A DNA stretch of 64,000 nt from Brumimicrobium mesophilum (GTDB lineage: Bacteria > Bacteroidota > Bacteroidia > Flavobacteriales_D > Crocinitomicaceae): the NCBI RefSeq assembly GCF_003025005.1, contig NZ_PVSS01000009.1:62242-126241 (forward strand), given 5' to 3'. How positions within the stretch are numbered: the first letter of the stretch is position 1; every line of letters starts with the position of its first letter. The notes below the pieces were generated by a model. The model saw only the letters and a list, made by a program, of their open reading frames with translations, was not told the DNA's origin and did not search any database. Position numbers and translations under genes: made by a program. Shown piece by piece: positions 1 to 8,905 of this stretch.

Positions 1-2175
1 CATAGCAGTATATGAAAAAATGCTGTTTTGAGACGCTCCTGTAGACGTAGTCACTACGTCAAGATCTCCATTAATTACATTCCCGGCACTATTATAAGCT
101 ACATGTAAATCACCTGAACCTTCACTTATTACTTTTAAATTCGCGTTCCAAGTATCAGGATTGGTATTTCCCATTATGAAAGAACCAGAGCCTGTATTAC
201 GCATAGATGAATTAGAATCAAAGACATTATTTCCTTCGCTTAAATCTGGATTTATACCCGTTTTTTCCAAATGGGTAGAATCTCCATAATGACTGTCTCT
301 TGTTGTAATTCTTGGACTAATAAAATCTCCTCCTCCTTGCCAATCACAAAATAAGATTGTTAGTTCAGTATCAGTACCTGTTGATATAACAACCTGAGGT
401 GTGGAGCCTAATTGGGTGAAATTTCTAAAATACAACTCACCAGTATCAAATCCAGCGGCCCCAATAGAAATAGATTGACCAGCTGCCAAGATTCCAAACC
501 CACCTGGAATAGGAATACCACTTCCGTTTCCAAAATAAATTCCATCGGAAGAAACACCTGTATTTGTCAATACAATAGCTCCATTATAATAATTAGTGCT
601 TCCTGGGAAGTGATTTAAATAAATACCACTTAGGGTAGCTATAGCATTATTTTCGATGATTAGGGAGTCGCCAAATGTTATATCACCACTGTATCCCATA
701 TACATCCTTCGCACATCTCCAGAACCGTTGTTTACGAACTTTGCAACGCCAGAAATACTAACTGCAGATGGTTCGGTCTCAGCAACACGAATCGTTGTAC
801 TATCCCCTGTAGCATTTTGAACTATATCTAGTCTTCCTCCAATGTTTACATCTCCCTCATTTCCAATATAAATATTACTTTTCTCTGCAGATGAAGCTGA
901 AAGTACATAGACATTCCCCAGAATACTGATAGACGAAGTACTTTCATTACTAACCGCTATATCTTTTGAAATACCTGAAGTAAAAATAAAAAGATCACCA
1001 TCAATACTATTTCCCGGGCTTGTTTCCGCTATTTCTAACGTAGCTGAACCAGAATTATTCAAAATTAAATCCTTATAGAACTCATCTGGAAAACCAGTTC
1101 CGAACCTAACATTACCGGAACCAGAATTACTAATCACTGTACTATCCTGAAAGTAATTACCACCGGATTCATTATTACCTGGACCTGTTTTTTCTATGAC
1201 TGTAACCCCTATAAAAGTTGAAGCTTTCAATTCTATCTGAGGTGCAATTACGTTTAAATCTCCTTCGAATGTTGTATTGTAGTTTGTATAGAATTTTGAT
1301 GTACCCGTTAAAATAATGTTTTGGGTTGTATTACCTGATTGAGTAAAGTTTCTCAAATTTAAATCCCCAGATGTAAAGCCATTTGAACCTACCGTAATTG
1401 TTTTTGTATTAGCCATCACTGACCCACCTAATGTTCCCCCAATTTCCACGCCAATTCCATTTGATGAGTTTACTTCAATATCCTCATTAAATTGTGTTCC
1501 TACACTACCAGCTGCCAGCCTCAAACTAGAAATTCCAGTATTGAATAATTTAACTTCTCCATTAAACTCATCAGGATTGGTAAAACCAAAATAAAAATAA
1601 CCAGACCCAGTATTTGTAAATGCAACTTCGTCATGAAAGATATTACCTCCGCTCCCAGCAGTGTTTGTACCTCCAGTTTGAGTTGCATTGATAACACTAT
1701 AGAAAGTACTATTTCCAAAACGAACTTCACTTGCCGTTATATTCAAATTAATATTTGACGCTACAGAACCTAAGGTAAACGAATTGAAACTAATCTCACC
1801 AGAAGTTACAATATTAATAGTCGAAACACCTGAAGAATTTATTATTGTTCCACCACCAAAAATACAATTCCCAGTGGCTCCTGCTACAGGTTGAAATGTA
1901 TTACCGTTTAAATCAATTGTTCCATCATAGCCAGTTGTAATAATTCCAGCTATACTTACGTTAATATCTAAATCACAATCTGCCCAAACCCCTGAAGTAA
2001 AAATTGCAATATCCGCCGAACCAGGAACAGATGCTGGGCCTCCACTACCAAATACATCTGTCCAATTATTTTGATCATTCCAATTCGTTGTTCCCATACC
2101 AATCCAAAACCTATCGGCAGATAAAGCGTATGAACTAAGTAGAATTGACAAAAGAAATAAAATTGAAACTCTCAT
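1..2175 (-). CDS. Giant repetitive secreted surface protein, N-terminal 725 residues (C-terminus outside window)
   Basis: An open frame runs from an ATG at 2175 to the window edge with no stop, so the gene is partial. Residues 1-19 form a signal peptide (MRVSILFLLSILLSSYALS) followed by a W-rich start (RFWIGMGTTNWND). The rest is Gly/Ser/Thr/Asn-rich beta-repeat sequence. A long unit recurs: 'NFTQxG.T.Q..I.TGT', then 'EKTG', then a GG/GNxF step, then 'N(T/S)GSGxxxxG' and 'PDxF/W', seen with variations near bases 1600, 1130 and 190. Architecture and lineage suggest an outer-surface adhesin exported by T9SS, but the C-terminal sorting domain that would prove it is not in view. No enzymatic domain is visible. 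The gene appears monocistronic, with a promoter-like element just upstream. Confidence 0.8.
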   Translation of the reverse strand, partial: MRVSILFLLSILLSSYALSADRFWIGMGTTNWNDQNNWTDVFGSGGPASVPGSADIAIFTSGVWADCDLDINVSIAGIITTGYDGTIDLNGNTFQPVAGATGNCIFGGGTIINSSGVSTINIVTSGEISFNSFTLGSVASNINLNITASEVRFGNSTFYSVINATQTGGTNTAGSGGNIFHDEVAFTNTGSGYFYFGFTNPDEFNGEVKLFNTGISSLRLAAGSVGTQFNEDIEVNSSNGIGVEIGGTLGGSVMANTKTITVGSNGFTSGDLNLRNFTQSGNTTQNIILTGTSKFYTNYNTTFEGDLNVIAPQIELKASTFIGVTVIEKTGPGNNESGGNYFQDSTVISNSGSGNVRFGTGFPDEFYKDLILNNSGSATLEIAETSPGNSIDGDLFIFTSGISKDIAVSNESTSSISILGNVYVLSASSAEKSNIYIGNEGDVNIGGRLDIVQNATGDSTTIRVAETEPSAVSISGVAKFVNNGSGDVRRMYMGYSGDITFGDSLIIENNAIATLSGIYLNHFPGSTNYYNGAIVLTNTGVSSDGIYFGNGSGIPIPGGFGILAAGQSISIGAAGFDTGELYFRNFTQLGSTPQVVISTGTDTELTILFCDWQGGGDFISPRITTRDSHYGDSTHLEKTGINPDLSEGNNVFDSNSSMRNTGSGSFIMGNTNPDTWNANLKVISEGSGDLHVAYNSAGNVINGDLDVVTTSTGASQNSIFSYTAM

Positions 2176-2223
2176 TTATTTGAAAATTTATATAAACAAT
2201 TGAATATTATTGATTTATGACTG

Positions 2224-2254
2224 CAAAAATACTAAAATAATGTAACTTATAGAA
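2224..2254 (-). promoter_or_regulatory. Putative Bacteroidota promoter of the giant surface protein
   Basis: On the minus strand a TATTTTTG box (2231-2224) matches the TAnnTTTG -7 consensus, with TTC (2254-2252) 20 bases upstream in the -33 position. It lies about 50 bases before the ATG at 2175. The -33 element is imperfect, so support is moderate. Confidence 0.4.
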
Positions 2255-2362
2255 ATTGAAAATTATTAGACTTGTATATTTTTATAAACACTAAATCATT
2301 AATAATTATAAAACGAGCTTTTTCCGTACTTTTCAGCTAAAAAACACAGCAATTTTAAAATT

Positions 2363-2884
2363 ATGAAATATCTACTCACTAATCAAGAAACAAAAAGGCT
2401 AAAATTTAGACTTTTAGATGAAAATGATTTTGAAATTTGGAAAGAGTTATTCACAGCAGAAAATGTAGGGAAATTTTTAGATATGGATCCAAATTTAACA
2501 CCTCGACAAATGTGTGAAATTTGGTTTAAAAAATCACTTAAAAGATACGAGGATAAAACAGGTGGAATGAATGTTATGATAGACAAACAATCGAATCAAT
2601 TAATTGGTCAATGTGGCTTACTCATCCAAAACATTGACAATGAAGAAAGACTAGAAATTGGCTATTCTGTTTTACCTAAATTCTGGAATAATGGTTACGC
2701 TTTTGAAGCAGCTTTAAAATGTAAAGAATTTGCTTTCAAAAACAATTTAGCGAACTCCCTAATATCCATGGTTCATTTTGAAAATATTGGTTCAGAAAAA
2801 GTTGCTAAAAAAAATGGAATGTCGCTTGAAAAAAGAAGTGGAGATTATAATATATTCAGCATAAAAAAGAAAGATTGGTTTTAA
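2363..2884 (+). CDS. GNAT family N-acetyltransferase (RimJ/RimL-like)
   Basis: A 173-residue single-domain protein of the GNAT fold, which transfers acetyl from acetyl-CoA to an amine. The start resembles RimJ/RimL-type enzymes (an 'RLKFRLLDENDFEIW' strand-helix). The central segment EIGYSVLPKFWNNGYAFEA gives strand beta-4 plus the pyrophosphate-binding region, here WNNGYA. Near the C-terminus 'FENIGSEKVAKKNGM' is the usual late GNAT motif. Substrate cannot be predicted; ribosomal-protein N-termini, small amines or antibiotics are all possible within this family. It stands alone between the divergent surface-protein gene and the next plus-strand gene. Confidence 0.85.
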   Translation: MKYLLTNQETKRLKFRLLDENDFEIWKELFTAENVGKFLDMDPNLTPRQMCEIWFKKSLKRYEDKTGGMNVMIDKQSNQLIGQCGLLIQNIDNEERLEIGYSVLPKFWNNGYAFEAALKCKEFAFKNNLANSLISMVHFENIGSEKVAKKNGMSLEKRSGDYNIFSIKKKDWF

Positions 2885-3018
2885 TAAATTGATACAAAAA
2901 CTCTTTCTAATTTTCTATTTAACCTTGAATAGAAGTTAATTAAACCATTATTTAAAATTGTTTTGCTAATTTTGATTTCTCGAAACATGAGCAAAAAAAT
3001 GTTTTTATAATTAGAATT

Positions 3019-3735
3019 ATGGCAGAAAAAAAAGTGTTTAAAGCAAGTGATGAAGCAAAAGGAAAAGCGAAACAATTAAGAATGTTCGCTATTTTAGCTT
3101 GGATTCTTGGAATGGGAGGTCAAATCTTTGCTATTTTTAAATTAATCAGTAACGAAACTTTAACTTGGTTAATCGTTGCGATCGTAGCTATTCTAATTTT
3201 ATCCATTACTGGATCATTACTTTGGAAAAAAGCCAACAAATTAGATCCGGCTTCAGAAAAAAACAAGACTAAATTCTTTATTCAAAATCAGTTGGGTGCG
3301 ATAATGGGTGTATTGTCCTTTCTTCCATTGGTAATCCTGATTTTCATGAATAAAAACATTGATGGAAAAACGAAAGGTATTGCTGGAACAATCGCCGCGG
3401 TCGCATTAGTTATTGCCGGAATTACAGGTGTTGATTTCAACCCACCTTCAGTTGAAAAATATACCAAAGAAATCAATGAACAAACTGAGGTAGTTAAATC
3501 ACTTAACCATGATACTGACAATGTTTACTGGACAAAAGCCGGAAATAAATACCATATTGAGGGAGATTGTCAACACATTAAAGGACGTGATGTAATCAAC
3601 AATGGAACAGTTAAAGAATCTTGGGACCAAAAAGGAATTTCTGAACTTTGTAAAACCTGTGAAAAAAGAGCATTAAAGAAGAATGAAGAAGCATTGATTA
3701 CACCAGAAGCAAATGAATTTCTACCTTCCGAATAA
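3019..3735 (+). CDS. Four-TM membrane protein with a C-terminal Cys/His metal-binding-like domain
   Basis: 238 residues. Hydrophobic segments lie at about 21-42, 49-68, 90-109 and 119-140, followed by a soluble tail. The tail reads YWTKAGNKYHIEGDC, then HIKGR, then CKTCEKRA, so it has His-x(3)-Asp-Cys-x-His and a later C-x2-C. This layout resembles short Ada-type or 'YHxxxCxxI...CxxC' modules attached to many bacterial membrane proteins, and could bind a metal such as zinc. I do not recognise a named family. The gene is monocistronic and ends in a strong intrinsic terminator. Function unknown. Confidence 0.75.
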   Translation: MAEKKVFKASDEAKGKAKQLRMFAILAWILGMGGQIFAIFKLISNETLTWLIVAIVAILILSITGSLLWKKANKLDPASEKNKTKFFIQNQLGAIMGVLSFLPLVILIFMNKNIDGKTKGIAGTIAAVALVIAGITGVDFNPPSVEKYTKEINEQTEVVKSLNHDTDNVYWTKAGNKYHIEGDCQHIKGRDVINNGTVKESWDQKGISELCKTCEKRALKKNEEALITPEANEFLPSE

Positions 3736-3752
3736 ATTTTCCTCAAACTTTT

Positions 3753-3788
3753 AAAGCTCCTTAAACATATTTTAGGAGCTTTTTTTTC
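3753..3788 (+). terminator. Intrinsic terminator after the Cys/His-tail membrane protein
   Basis: Stem AAAGCTCCT (3753-3761) pairs with AGGAGCTTT (3774-3782) across a 12-base loop and runs into T8. It sits 17 bases after the stop codon. Confidence 0.85.
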
Positions 3789-3883
3789 AAAAAACTTTTA
3801 TGTTAATTAACCCTATGGCATTCGAGAAATAGAATATTATTTCAATCACGACGAGTTTCTTTCTGAATACGACCGATATTCAT

Positions 3884-4939
3884 TTAGCTTAAATACTCTA
3901 AAAAATCTTCAGACACCCACTGTTCTTCTACATCGATTTTAGCCCAATCATTTTCTATTTCATATACATATACTTCATGATTTTTAGTTAAACTAGCTAC
4001 TTTTGGATAATTGGAACTCGGACCTGAGCGAACGTTTAATTTAGTGTTTACATTTACCCTGGCTAAACGAATTTTATTAATAAATCTACCATAAACCCAT
4101 CTTTTTTGATTTTGGGAAATCCTAAACCAGTTGTTCTTTTCTTCATAAATTCGAATTACCATACCATTTTCAACATAATCAATCTTGGAATGATAAGTTC
4201 CAGCGCCAAGTCTTACGCTTAACCGAGTATTTACATCCACAACTCCAAAATACAGCATTTTACTAGGTAATTCATCAGTTGTTTTATCAGCAAGTCCTTT
4301 CACCAAAGGTATAAAATTATTCTCTGCAGCTGCTAATGTATTTCCACCAAAAAAGTTTTCTCCAGGACAAGTCTTGTTGGTAGTTTGAGGTCCCCCGTTA
4401 TTTCTTGCACCTGTACCCAAATGAAACCAATGATGATAAACAATTCTATCTGTATTTATTGGAACATTAAATCGCTTGGCCAATGCTGCAGTCATTCTAA
4501 CAACTACATCCTTTTGAGCATCGGTCATCTGGTCTTTCCCTTGATCAAAATTTCCTATATGCTCTATGCAAATAGAACTATTATTGTTTCCATAAATACA
4601 AGCCGGATTCAACTCTAAACTTCTCCCGGTACAAATTCTACCATCAGGATATGTGGAAAAGTGCTGACCTATGTCACTCCAACCTCGCTGATTCACATGA
4701 TAATGCTTCATGTTTTTTTGCAGGGTAAAGTGATTCTCCTTGAAATGAATATATGATGGACTCCAAGTATGATGTTGTTGAATAAACAATATATTCCTGT
4801 GAATATCTAATGAATTTACCCAAGTTTCAAATTCCTGAATATCCATTAAAGTAAAGCCGTGTTTAGTTTCCAAAATCAGTGAATTTAATGGTTCATAAAA
4901 GTAACTTAGGAAAGGTACAATTTTCGTGAGACTTTTCAT
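3884..4939 (-). CDS. N-acetylmuramoyl-L-alanine amidase with two SH3b domains
   Basis: 351 residues. The catalytic domain (about 45-215) is of the amidase_2/PGRP type, which cuts the lactyl-peptide bond of peptidoglycan. Likely zinc ligands are the His in QQHHTWSP (about 56-57), the His in VYHHW (about 170) and the Cys of TCPGENFF. Two bacterial SH3 modules follow (about 233-288 and 292-350), each with the 'LxVRxGxxxxY' signature, probably binding cell wall. No clear Sec signal is seen, so export is uncertain. Possible roles are cell-wall remodelling, recycling or attack on other bacteria. No partner genes adjoin it. Confidence 0.85.
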   Translation of the reverse strand: MKSLTKIVPFLSYFYEPLNSLILETKHGFTLMDIQEFETWVNSLDIHRNILFIQQHHTWSPSYIHFKENHFTLQKNMKHYHVNQRGWSDIGQHFSTYPDGRICTGRSLELNPACIYGNNNSSICIEHIGNFDQGKDQMTDAQKDVVVRMTAALAKRFNVPINTDRIVYHHWFHLGTGARNNGGPQTTNKTCPGENFFGGNTLAAAENNFIPLVKGLADKTTDELPSKMLYFGVVDVNTRLSVRLGAGTYHSKIDYVENGMVIRIYEEKNNWFRISQNQKRWVYGRFINKIRLARVNVNTKLNVRSGPSSNYPKVASLTKNHEVYVYEIENDWAKIDVEEQWVSEDFLEYLS

Positions 4940-5140
4940 AAAGTTTTAGCTAACAATTAATTAGATAAATGATAGATATAAAAAAACTGATCAATGAAAC
5001 CATGACCCCATAATCATTTAGGGGTACTCAAGAGCGAAACCACAGAACAAACTCACTCACAACATGTTGAGAAATCAATTTTAATTTTTCATGCTATTGG
5101 AATGATTATTGACTAATTTCAAAGCAGAAAATAAAAACAC

Positions 5141-5782
5141 ATGAAAATTCAATTCAATAATGTAGTTCCCATTCCATTAAATGGAATCCAACACAGCAAC
5201 AAAAGTATTTGGGGAAATTCATTTTCTCTTCTCAAGGGTGAAAAAGTAATGTTGAATGCTTCAAGTGGAAAAGGGAAAACGACTTTCACACATACCCTTG
5301 CGGGTATACGAAAAGATTTTAATGGAAGTATTCGATTAGGAGAACGAGAAATCACTTCATTCTCTCCGGAAGAATGGGCCAACTTAAGAAGAAATCATTT
5401 GAGCTTTGTTTTTCAAGATTTACAATTGTTTCCGCAATTAACCGTTGAGGAAAACTTGAATTTAAAAAATGATTTAACCGATACATTCGCTACTGCTGAA
5501 CTAAAATCAATGCTGGAAGAACTTGAAATAATTGACAAATGGTCTGTTCCTTGTGGCATTCTATCCATGGGACAACAACAAAGAGTAGCGATAATCCGTG
5601 CTATGTGCCAACCCTTTGATTGGTTATTTATGGATGAACCCTTCAGCCATTTAGATGAAGAAAACACTCAAAAGGCTTTGGCATTAATAGCTAGAAGAAC
5701 TAAAAATATTGGTTCAGGTTTCATTTTAACCACATTGGGAGAAAATCACAATTTTAGTTTCGACAGAGAATTAAATTTATAA
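5141..5782 (+). CDS. ABC transporter ATP-binding subunit (LolD/MacB-like), atypical Walker A and H-loop
   Basis: 213 residues, first gene of a two-gene operon with an FtsX-type permease 3 bases downstream. Visible motifs: Walker A ASSGKGKTT at 40-48 with Ala replacing the first Gly, Q-loop FQD (91-93), signature LSMGQQQR (141-148), Walker B WLFMDEP (161-167). The switch (H-loop) His expected after the last strand is absent; the position reads TTLGEN. The family couples ATP hydrolysis to lipoprotein release or envelope mechanotransmission. The missing His may mean weak or altered hydrolysis. Substrate unknown. Confidence 0.85.
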   Translation: MKIQFNNVVPIPLNGIQHSNKSIWGNSFSLLKGEKVMLNASSGKGKTTFTHTLAGIRKDFNGSIRLGEREITSFSPEEWANLRRNHLSFVFQDLQLFPQLTVEENLNLKNDLTDTFATAELKSMLEELEIIDKWSVPCGILSMGQQQRVAIIRAMCQPFDWLFMDEPFSHLDEENTQKALALIARRTKNIGSGFILTTLGENHNFSFDRELNL

Positions 5783-5785
5783 TCC

Positions 5786-6961
5786 ATGATTAAGAAAATT
5801 TTATTTAATTACCAGAACAAATCTCAATTGATCATCGCTATGATTGGTTCATTTTTAGGTTTCACATTTTTGGTTACTTCAATTCACTATTTAATTCGTG
5901 TAAATGAATTTGGCGAAGGAGAAGAGATTTTAGGAAACAACACCATGATCATCCAAAAGAAAATAAACAATTTTAGTAGTTTGAAAATGACTAAAAATGA
6001 TTTTAGTGAACGCGAGATTGAAAGTATTCAAAAGGAAAATTTTGTTGAAATTTTGCAACCTATTTTAAGCAACAATTTTGATGTTGCCCTTCAAACTGAC
6101 AGTGAATTAGTTCCTTATTTACGTACTGATGTTTTTGTACAATCTGTGGACAATGAATTTACAAAAATAGATTCAGCCAAATGGAAATGGGCTCCAGGTG
6201 ACGAATTCGTACCAATTGTTTTGCCTCGAGAATTCTTGGTTATGCTAAACACTTTTGCTAGTGCTAAAGGTATCCCTCCTATCTCTGATGATTTGGCGAA
6301 ATCTGTTGGATTCAAATTCACTTTAACTAGTCCAGGTAAAAAAGAATTCGAAAAAGTAAGAATCGTGGGATTCACAAATGAAGTTTCTGCAATTTTAGTT
6401 CCTGAAACATTTATGAAATATGGGAATCTTAATTTCCCAAAAGGTGAACCTGCAATAATTACTCAACTGATGTTAACAGTAAAAGAAGGACTTTTTGGAG
6501 AATTTGAGAATTATTTAGATAAACGCAATTTAGAATCTAAAGAAAACTCAATGATTGTTGGGAAACTTAAAAGTGTTGCTGGTACTTTATTTTCAATTTT
6601 AATAGCGATTAGTGTTATCACCGTTTTCCTAGCAGGATTAGTATTGGTACAATATGCTCAGTTATTAATTTCCAGAAATGAATATGAAATAAGAACCTTG
6701 CTTAGACAAGGTTATTCTCCCAAAAAAGTGATTAATTCAATTTTACTTTACTTTATTAAGGTTTTCGCAGTAATTTCCGCGGCCAGCATCATCGCATTTG
6801 GACTACTGAAGTATTTTATAGACAAATTACTCGACAAGGGAGGAATCCAAATTGATTCAGGATTTACTTTTTTAAGTGTTCTTGCCGTCATTTTAGCCTT
6901 TGTGATTTATTCGATTGTAAATTATTTTAATGCTAAACGGGGAGTTTTAAAGACACAATAA
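5786..6961 (+). CDS. ABC transporter permease, FtsX/MacB-like
   Basis: 391 residues. One N-terminal membrane helix (about 14-36) is followed by a periplasmic domain of about 235 residues and three C-terminal helices (about 273-297, 322-345, 358-380). This 1+3 layout is typical of FtsX-domain permeases (LolC/E, MacB, FtsX). The sequence ISRNEYEIRTLLRQGYSPKKV between the second and third helices is the cytoplasmic coupling region that contacts the ATPase. It follows the ATPase gene by 3 bases, so the two are co-translated. The cargo or signal is not evident from the neighbours. Confidence 0.85.
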   Translation: MIKKILFNYQNKSQLIIAMIGSFLGFTFLVTSIHYLIRVNEFGEGEEILGNNTMIIQKKINNFSSLKMTKNDFSEREIESIQKENFVEILQPILSNNFDVALQTDSELVPYLRTDVFVQSVDNEFTKIDSAKWKWAPGDEFVPIVLPREFLVMLNTFASAKGIPPISDDLAKSVGFKFTLTSPGKKEFEKVRIVGFTNEVSAILVPETFMKYGNLNFPKGEPAIITQLMLTVKEGLFGEFENYLDKRNLESKENSMIVGKLKSVAGTLFSILIAISVITVFLAGLVLVQYAQLLISRNEYEIRTLLRQGYSPKKVINSILLYFIKVFAVISAASIIAFGLLKYFIDKLLDKGGIQIDSGFTFLSVLAVILAFVIYSIVNYFNAKRGVLKTQ

Positions 6962-7060
6962 ACTATTTCGTTAAAATACTGTTAAAAGGAAACACCTATT
7001 TAGCTATTAATCGTCTGAACAATAAATACAATTTATATTCGCACAAACAGAACAAATAAT

Positions 7061-8587
7061 ATGAAGATACTTATCACATTTATCGTCACCGCATTAATCG
7101 CTTTCAGTGGAATTACTCAAGACCTAACTTTTAAAGTTACAGGAATTAAAGACACCACTGTACATTTAGTAAAATACGTTGGAAACAAACTTTACTATAC
7201 CGATACAGCTAAGTTAGTTGACAGTAAAGTTACCTTTGACGGAAGTAAACAAGAACCAGGAATTTTAGCTGTCTTGATGCCAGGCCAACGATACTTTGAA
7301 TTTGTATACAACAATGAAAAAGTTCATATGGAAACAAAATCTCCAAACTTTGTTGACCATATGGTAATTAAAAAGTCTGTAGAAAACCAAATATTTCTGG
7401 ATTACATGAACTTCATGAAAGAAGGAAGAAGTGAAGCCAATAAAATACAAGGTCAAATTCAAGCTTTAGACGCAAATGATAAAGAAGGTAAGGCTAAATT
7501 AACCAACCGAATTAAAGAAATTGGAGATGAAATTTTGGCGTATCAGCAAAAGGTAGTAAAAGACAACCCTACAACTTTGGTTTCCAAAATCATTAAAATG
7601 TCAACGGATGTTCAAATCCCTGAAGCACCAAAAGATGAAGAAGGTAATGTTATCGATAAAGCATTTGGATATAAATATTTTAGAGATCACTTTTTTGACA
7701 ATATTGATTTAAAAGATGATCGATTGGTAAATACACCTGTTTTACAAAATAAAATAGAGTATTTCTACTCTAAAAACTTACTACCACAGCACCCCGATTC
7801 AATTATTAAATATGTATTTCCAGTTATTAATAGTATTCCAGAAGAATCCATGATGTACAGATTTTTTGTCACGAATGTAACAACTCATTTTGAGAAATCT
7901 AAATACATGGGAATGGACAAAGTTAAGATGCACATGGTAAATAGTTTTTATTGTGCTCCAGGTAAAAATGGAGAACCTAAAGCGCACTGGATGGATGAAG
8001 ATAAATTGCAAACACTTTGTGAAAACACTAAAACCCAAATTCGTTTAGTTCAGGGAGAGATGCCTCCAAATTTAATTCTGCCAGATTCGTCAAATCAAAA
8101 ATGGTATAACTTATATGAAACAGAAGCAGATTATATTGTACTTTTCTTTTGGGATCCGGGTTGTGGCCATTGCAAAAAAGTAACACCACAACTTCAAACA
8201 TTATATGAGAAGAAGTTTAAAGAAAGAAATATTGAAATTTTCTCAGTTGGAAAAGCGACAGGAGATGATTTCGAAGATTGGAAAAAATTTATAAAAGACA
8301 ATAAATTAACTTTTATAAATGTTGGTGTAACTAGAGATGTTTACGAAAAAGCCAGCGAGGATCCACGATCATTAATTCCTTCTAAAACGACTTATGAATC
8401 CATTAATTATCAAGCAACTTATGACATTTACTCAACACCTAAAGTATGGATTTTGAATAAAGACAAGCAAATTATTGGAAAGTCACTTACTATTCCACAG
8501 ATTGAAGCATTTTTAGATGACCTTCAAGGGTTTAGTGATGCTGAAAAAATATTCTTAATGGATGAAAATACTGAGGAGATCAAGTAA
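7061..8587 (+). CDS. Secreted thioredoxin-like (TlpA-type) protein with DUF4369-like N-domain
   Basis: 508 residues with a signal peptide (about 1-19). The N-terminal ~100 residues resemble the DUF4369 beta-domain often fused to TlpA-like redoxins in Bacteroidota. A helical linker follows (about 120-330), then a thioredoxin fold at about 335-490. The active site is WDPGCGHC, with Cys368 and Cys371 in a CGHC arrangement, and a cis-Pro region is seen at STPKVWIL. It probably acts in the periplasm in disulfide reduction or isomerisation. The gene ends in a very strong bidirectional terminator and has no operon partner. Confidence 0.85.
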   Translation: MKILITFIVTALIAFSGITQDLTFKVTGIKDTTVHLVKYVGNKLYYTDTAKLVDSKVTFDGSKQEPGILAVLMPGQRYFEFVYNNEKVHMETKSPNFVDHMVIKKSVENQIFLDYMNFMKEGRSEANKIQGQIQALDANDKEGKAKLTNRIKEIGDEILAYQQKVVKDNPTTLVSKIIKMSTDVQIPEAPKDEEGNVIDKAFGYKYFRDHFFDNIDLKDDRLVNTPVLQNKIEYFYSKNLLPQHPDSIIKYVFPVINSIPEESMMYRFFVTNVTTHFEKSKYMGMDKVKMHMVNSFYCAPGKNGEPKAHWMDEDKLQTLCENTKTQIRLVQGEMPPNLILPDSSNQKWYNLYETEADYIVLFFWDPGCGHCKKVTPQLQTLYEKKFKERNIEIFSVGKATGDDFEDWKKFIKDNKLTFINVGVTRDVYEKASEDPRSLIPSKTTYESINYQATYDIYSTPKVWILNKDKQIIGKSLTIPQIEAFLDDLQGFSDAEKIFLMDENTEEIK

Positions 8588-8599
8588 ATATTAAGTACA

Positions 8600-8643
8600 A
8601 AAAAAAGTGGGTTTGTAGAAATTCTACAAACCCACTTTTTTTG
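8600..8643. terminator. Bidirectional intrinsic terminator
   Basis: A near-perfect palindrome of about 19 bp: AAAAAAGTGGGTTTGTAGA, loop AAT, then its complement ending in T7. It lies between convergent genes ending at 8587 (+) and 8671 (-) and can serve both strands. Confidence 0.9.
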
Positions 8644-8670
8644 TATGGTAAAAAACCATCCTTTTAAATC

Positions 8671-8862
8671 TTATTTATCACTTAAACATTGTTCCTCAGG
8701 TTTTGCACCACACATTCCACATGCTGCACCTTCTTCTTGTAATATAGGATTGTTACTTGCGCAAGTTCCGGCAAACTCTCCGTCTTTCTTAGCCCAAATT
8801 TTTATTGCAATTCCTCCAAATGCTAAAGCCAATAATGCGATTGCTATTAATATTAAATCCAT
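8671..8862 (-). CDS. Small Cys-rich membrane-anchored protein
   Basis: 63 residues. One membrane helix (about 2-20) is followed by KIWAKKDGEFAGTCASNNP and then a Cys cluster (CGMCGAKPEEQC). Similar short 'DGEFAGTCAS...CG.CG' proteins occur in Flavobacteriia as unnamed membrane or secreted proteins; this is from memory. The four or five Cys could hold a metal or an Fe-S centre. The start gives the hydrophobic segment at the N-terminus. Function unknown. Confidence 0.7.
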   Translation of the reverse strand: MDLILIAIALLALAFGGIAIKIWAKKDGEFAGTCASNNPILQEEGAACGMCGAKPEEQCLSDK

Positions 8863-8905
8863 TTTTATATTTCTTTAAATTCGAAACAAAATTACAACAT
8901 TTCAA

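Noticed and set aside
412-618. 68-residue plus-strand frame inside the giant surface protein
   Set aside because: It lies antisense to a clear coding frame, has low-complexity composition, and has no start context.
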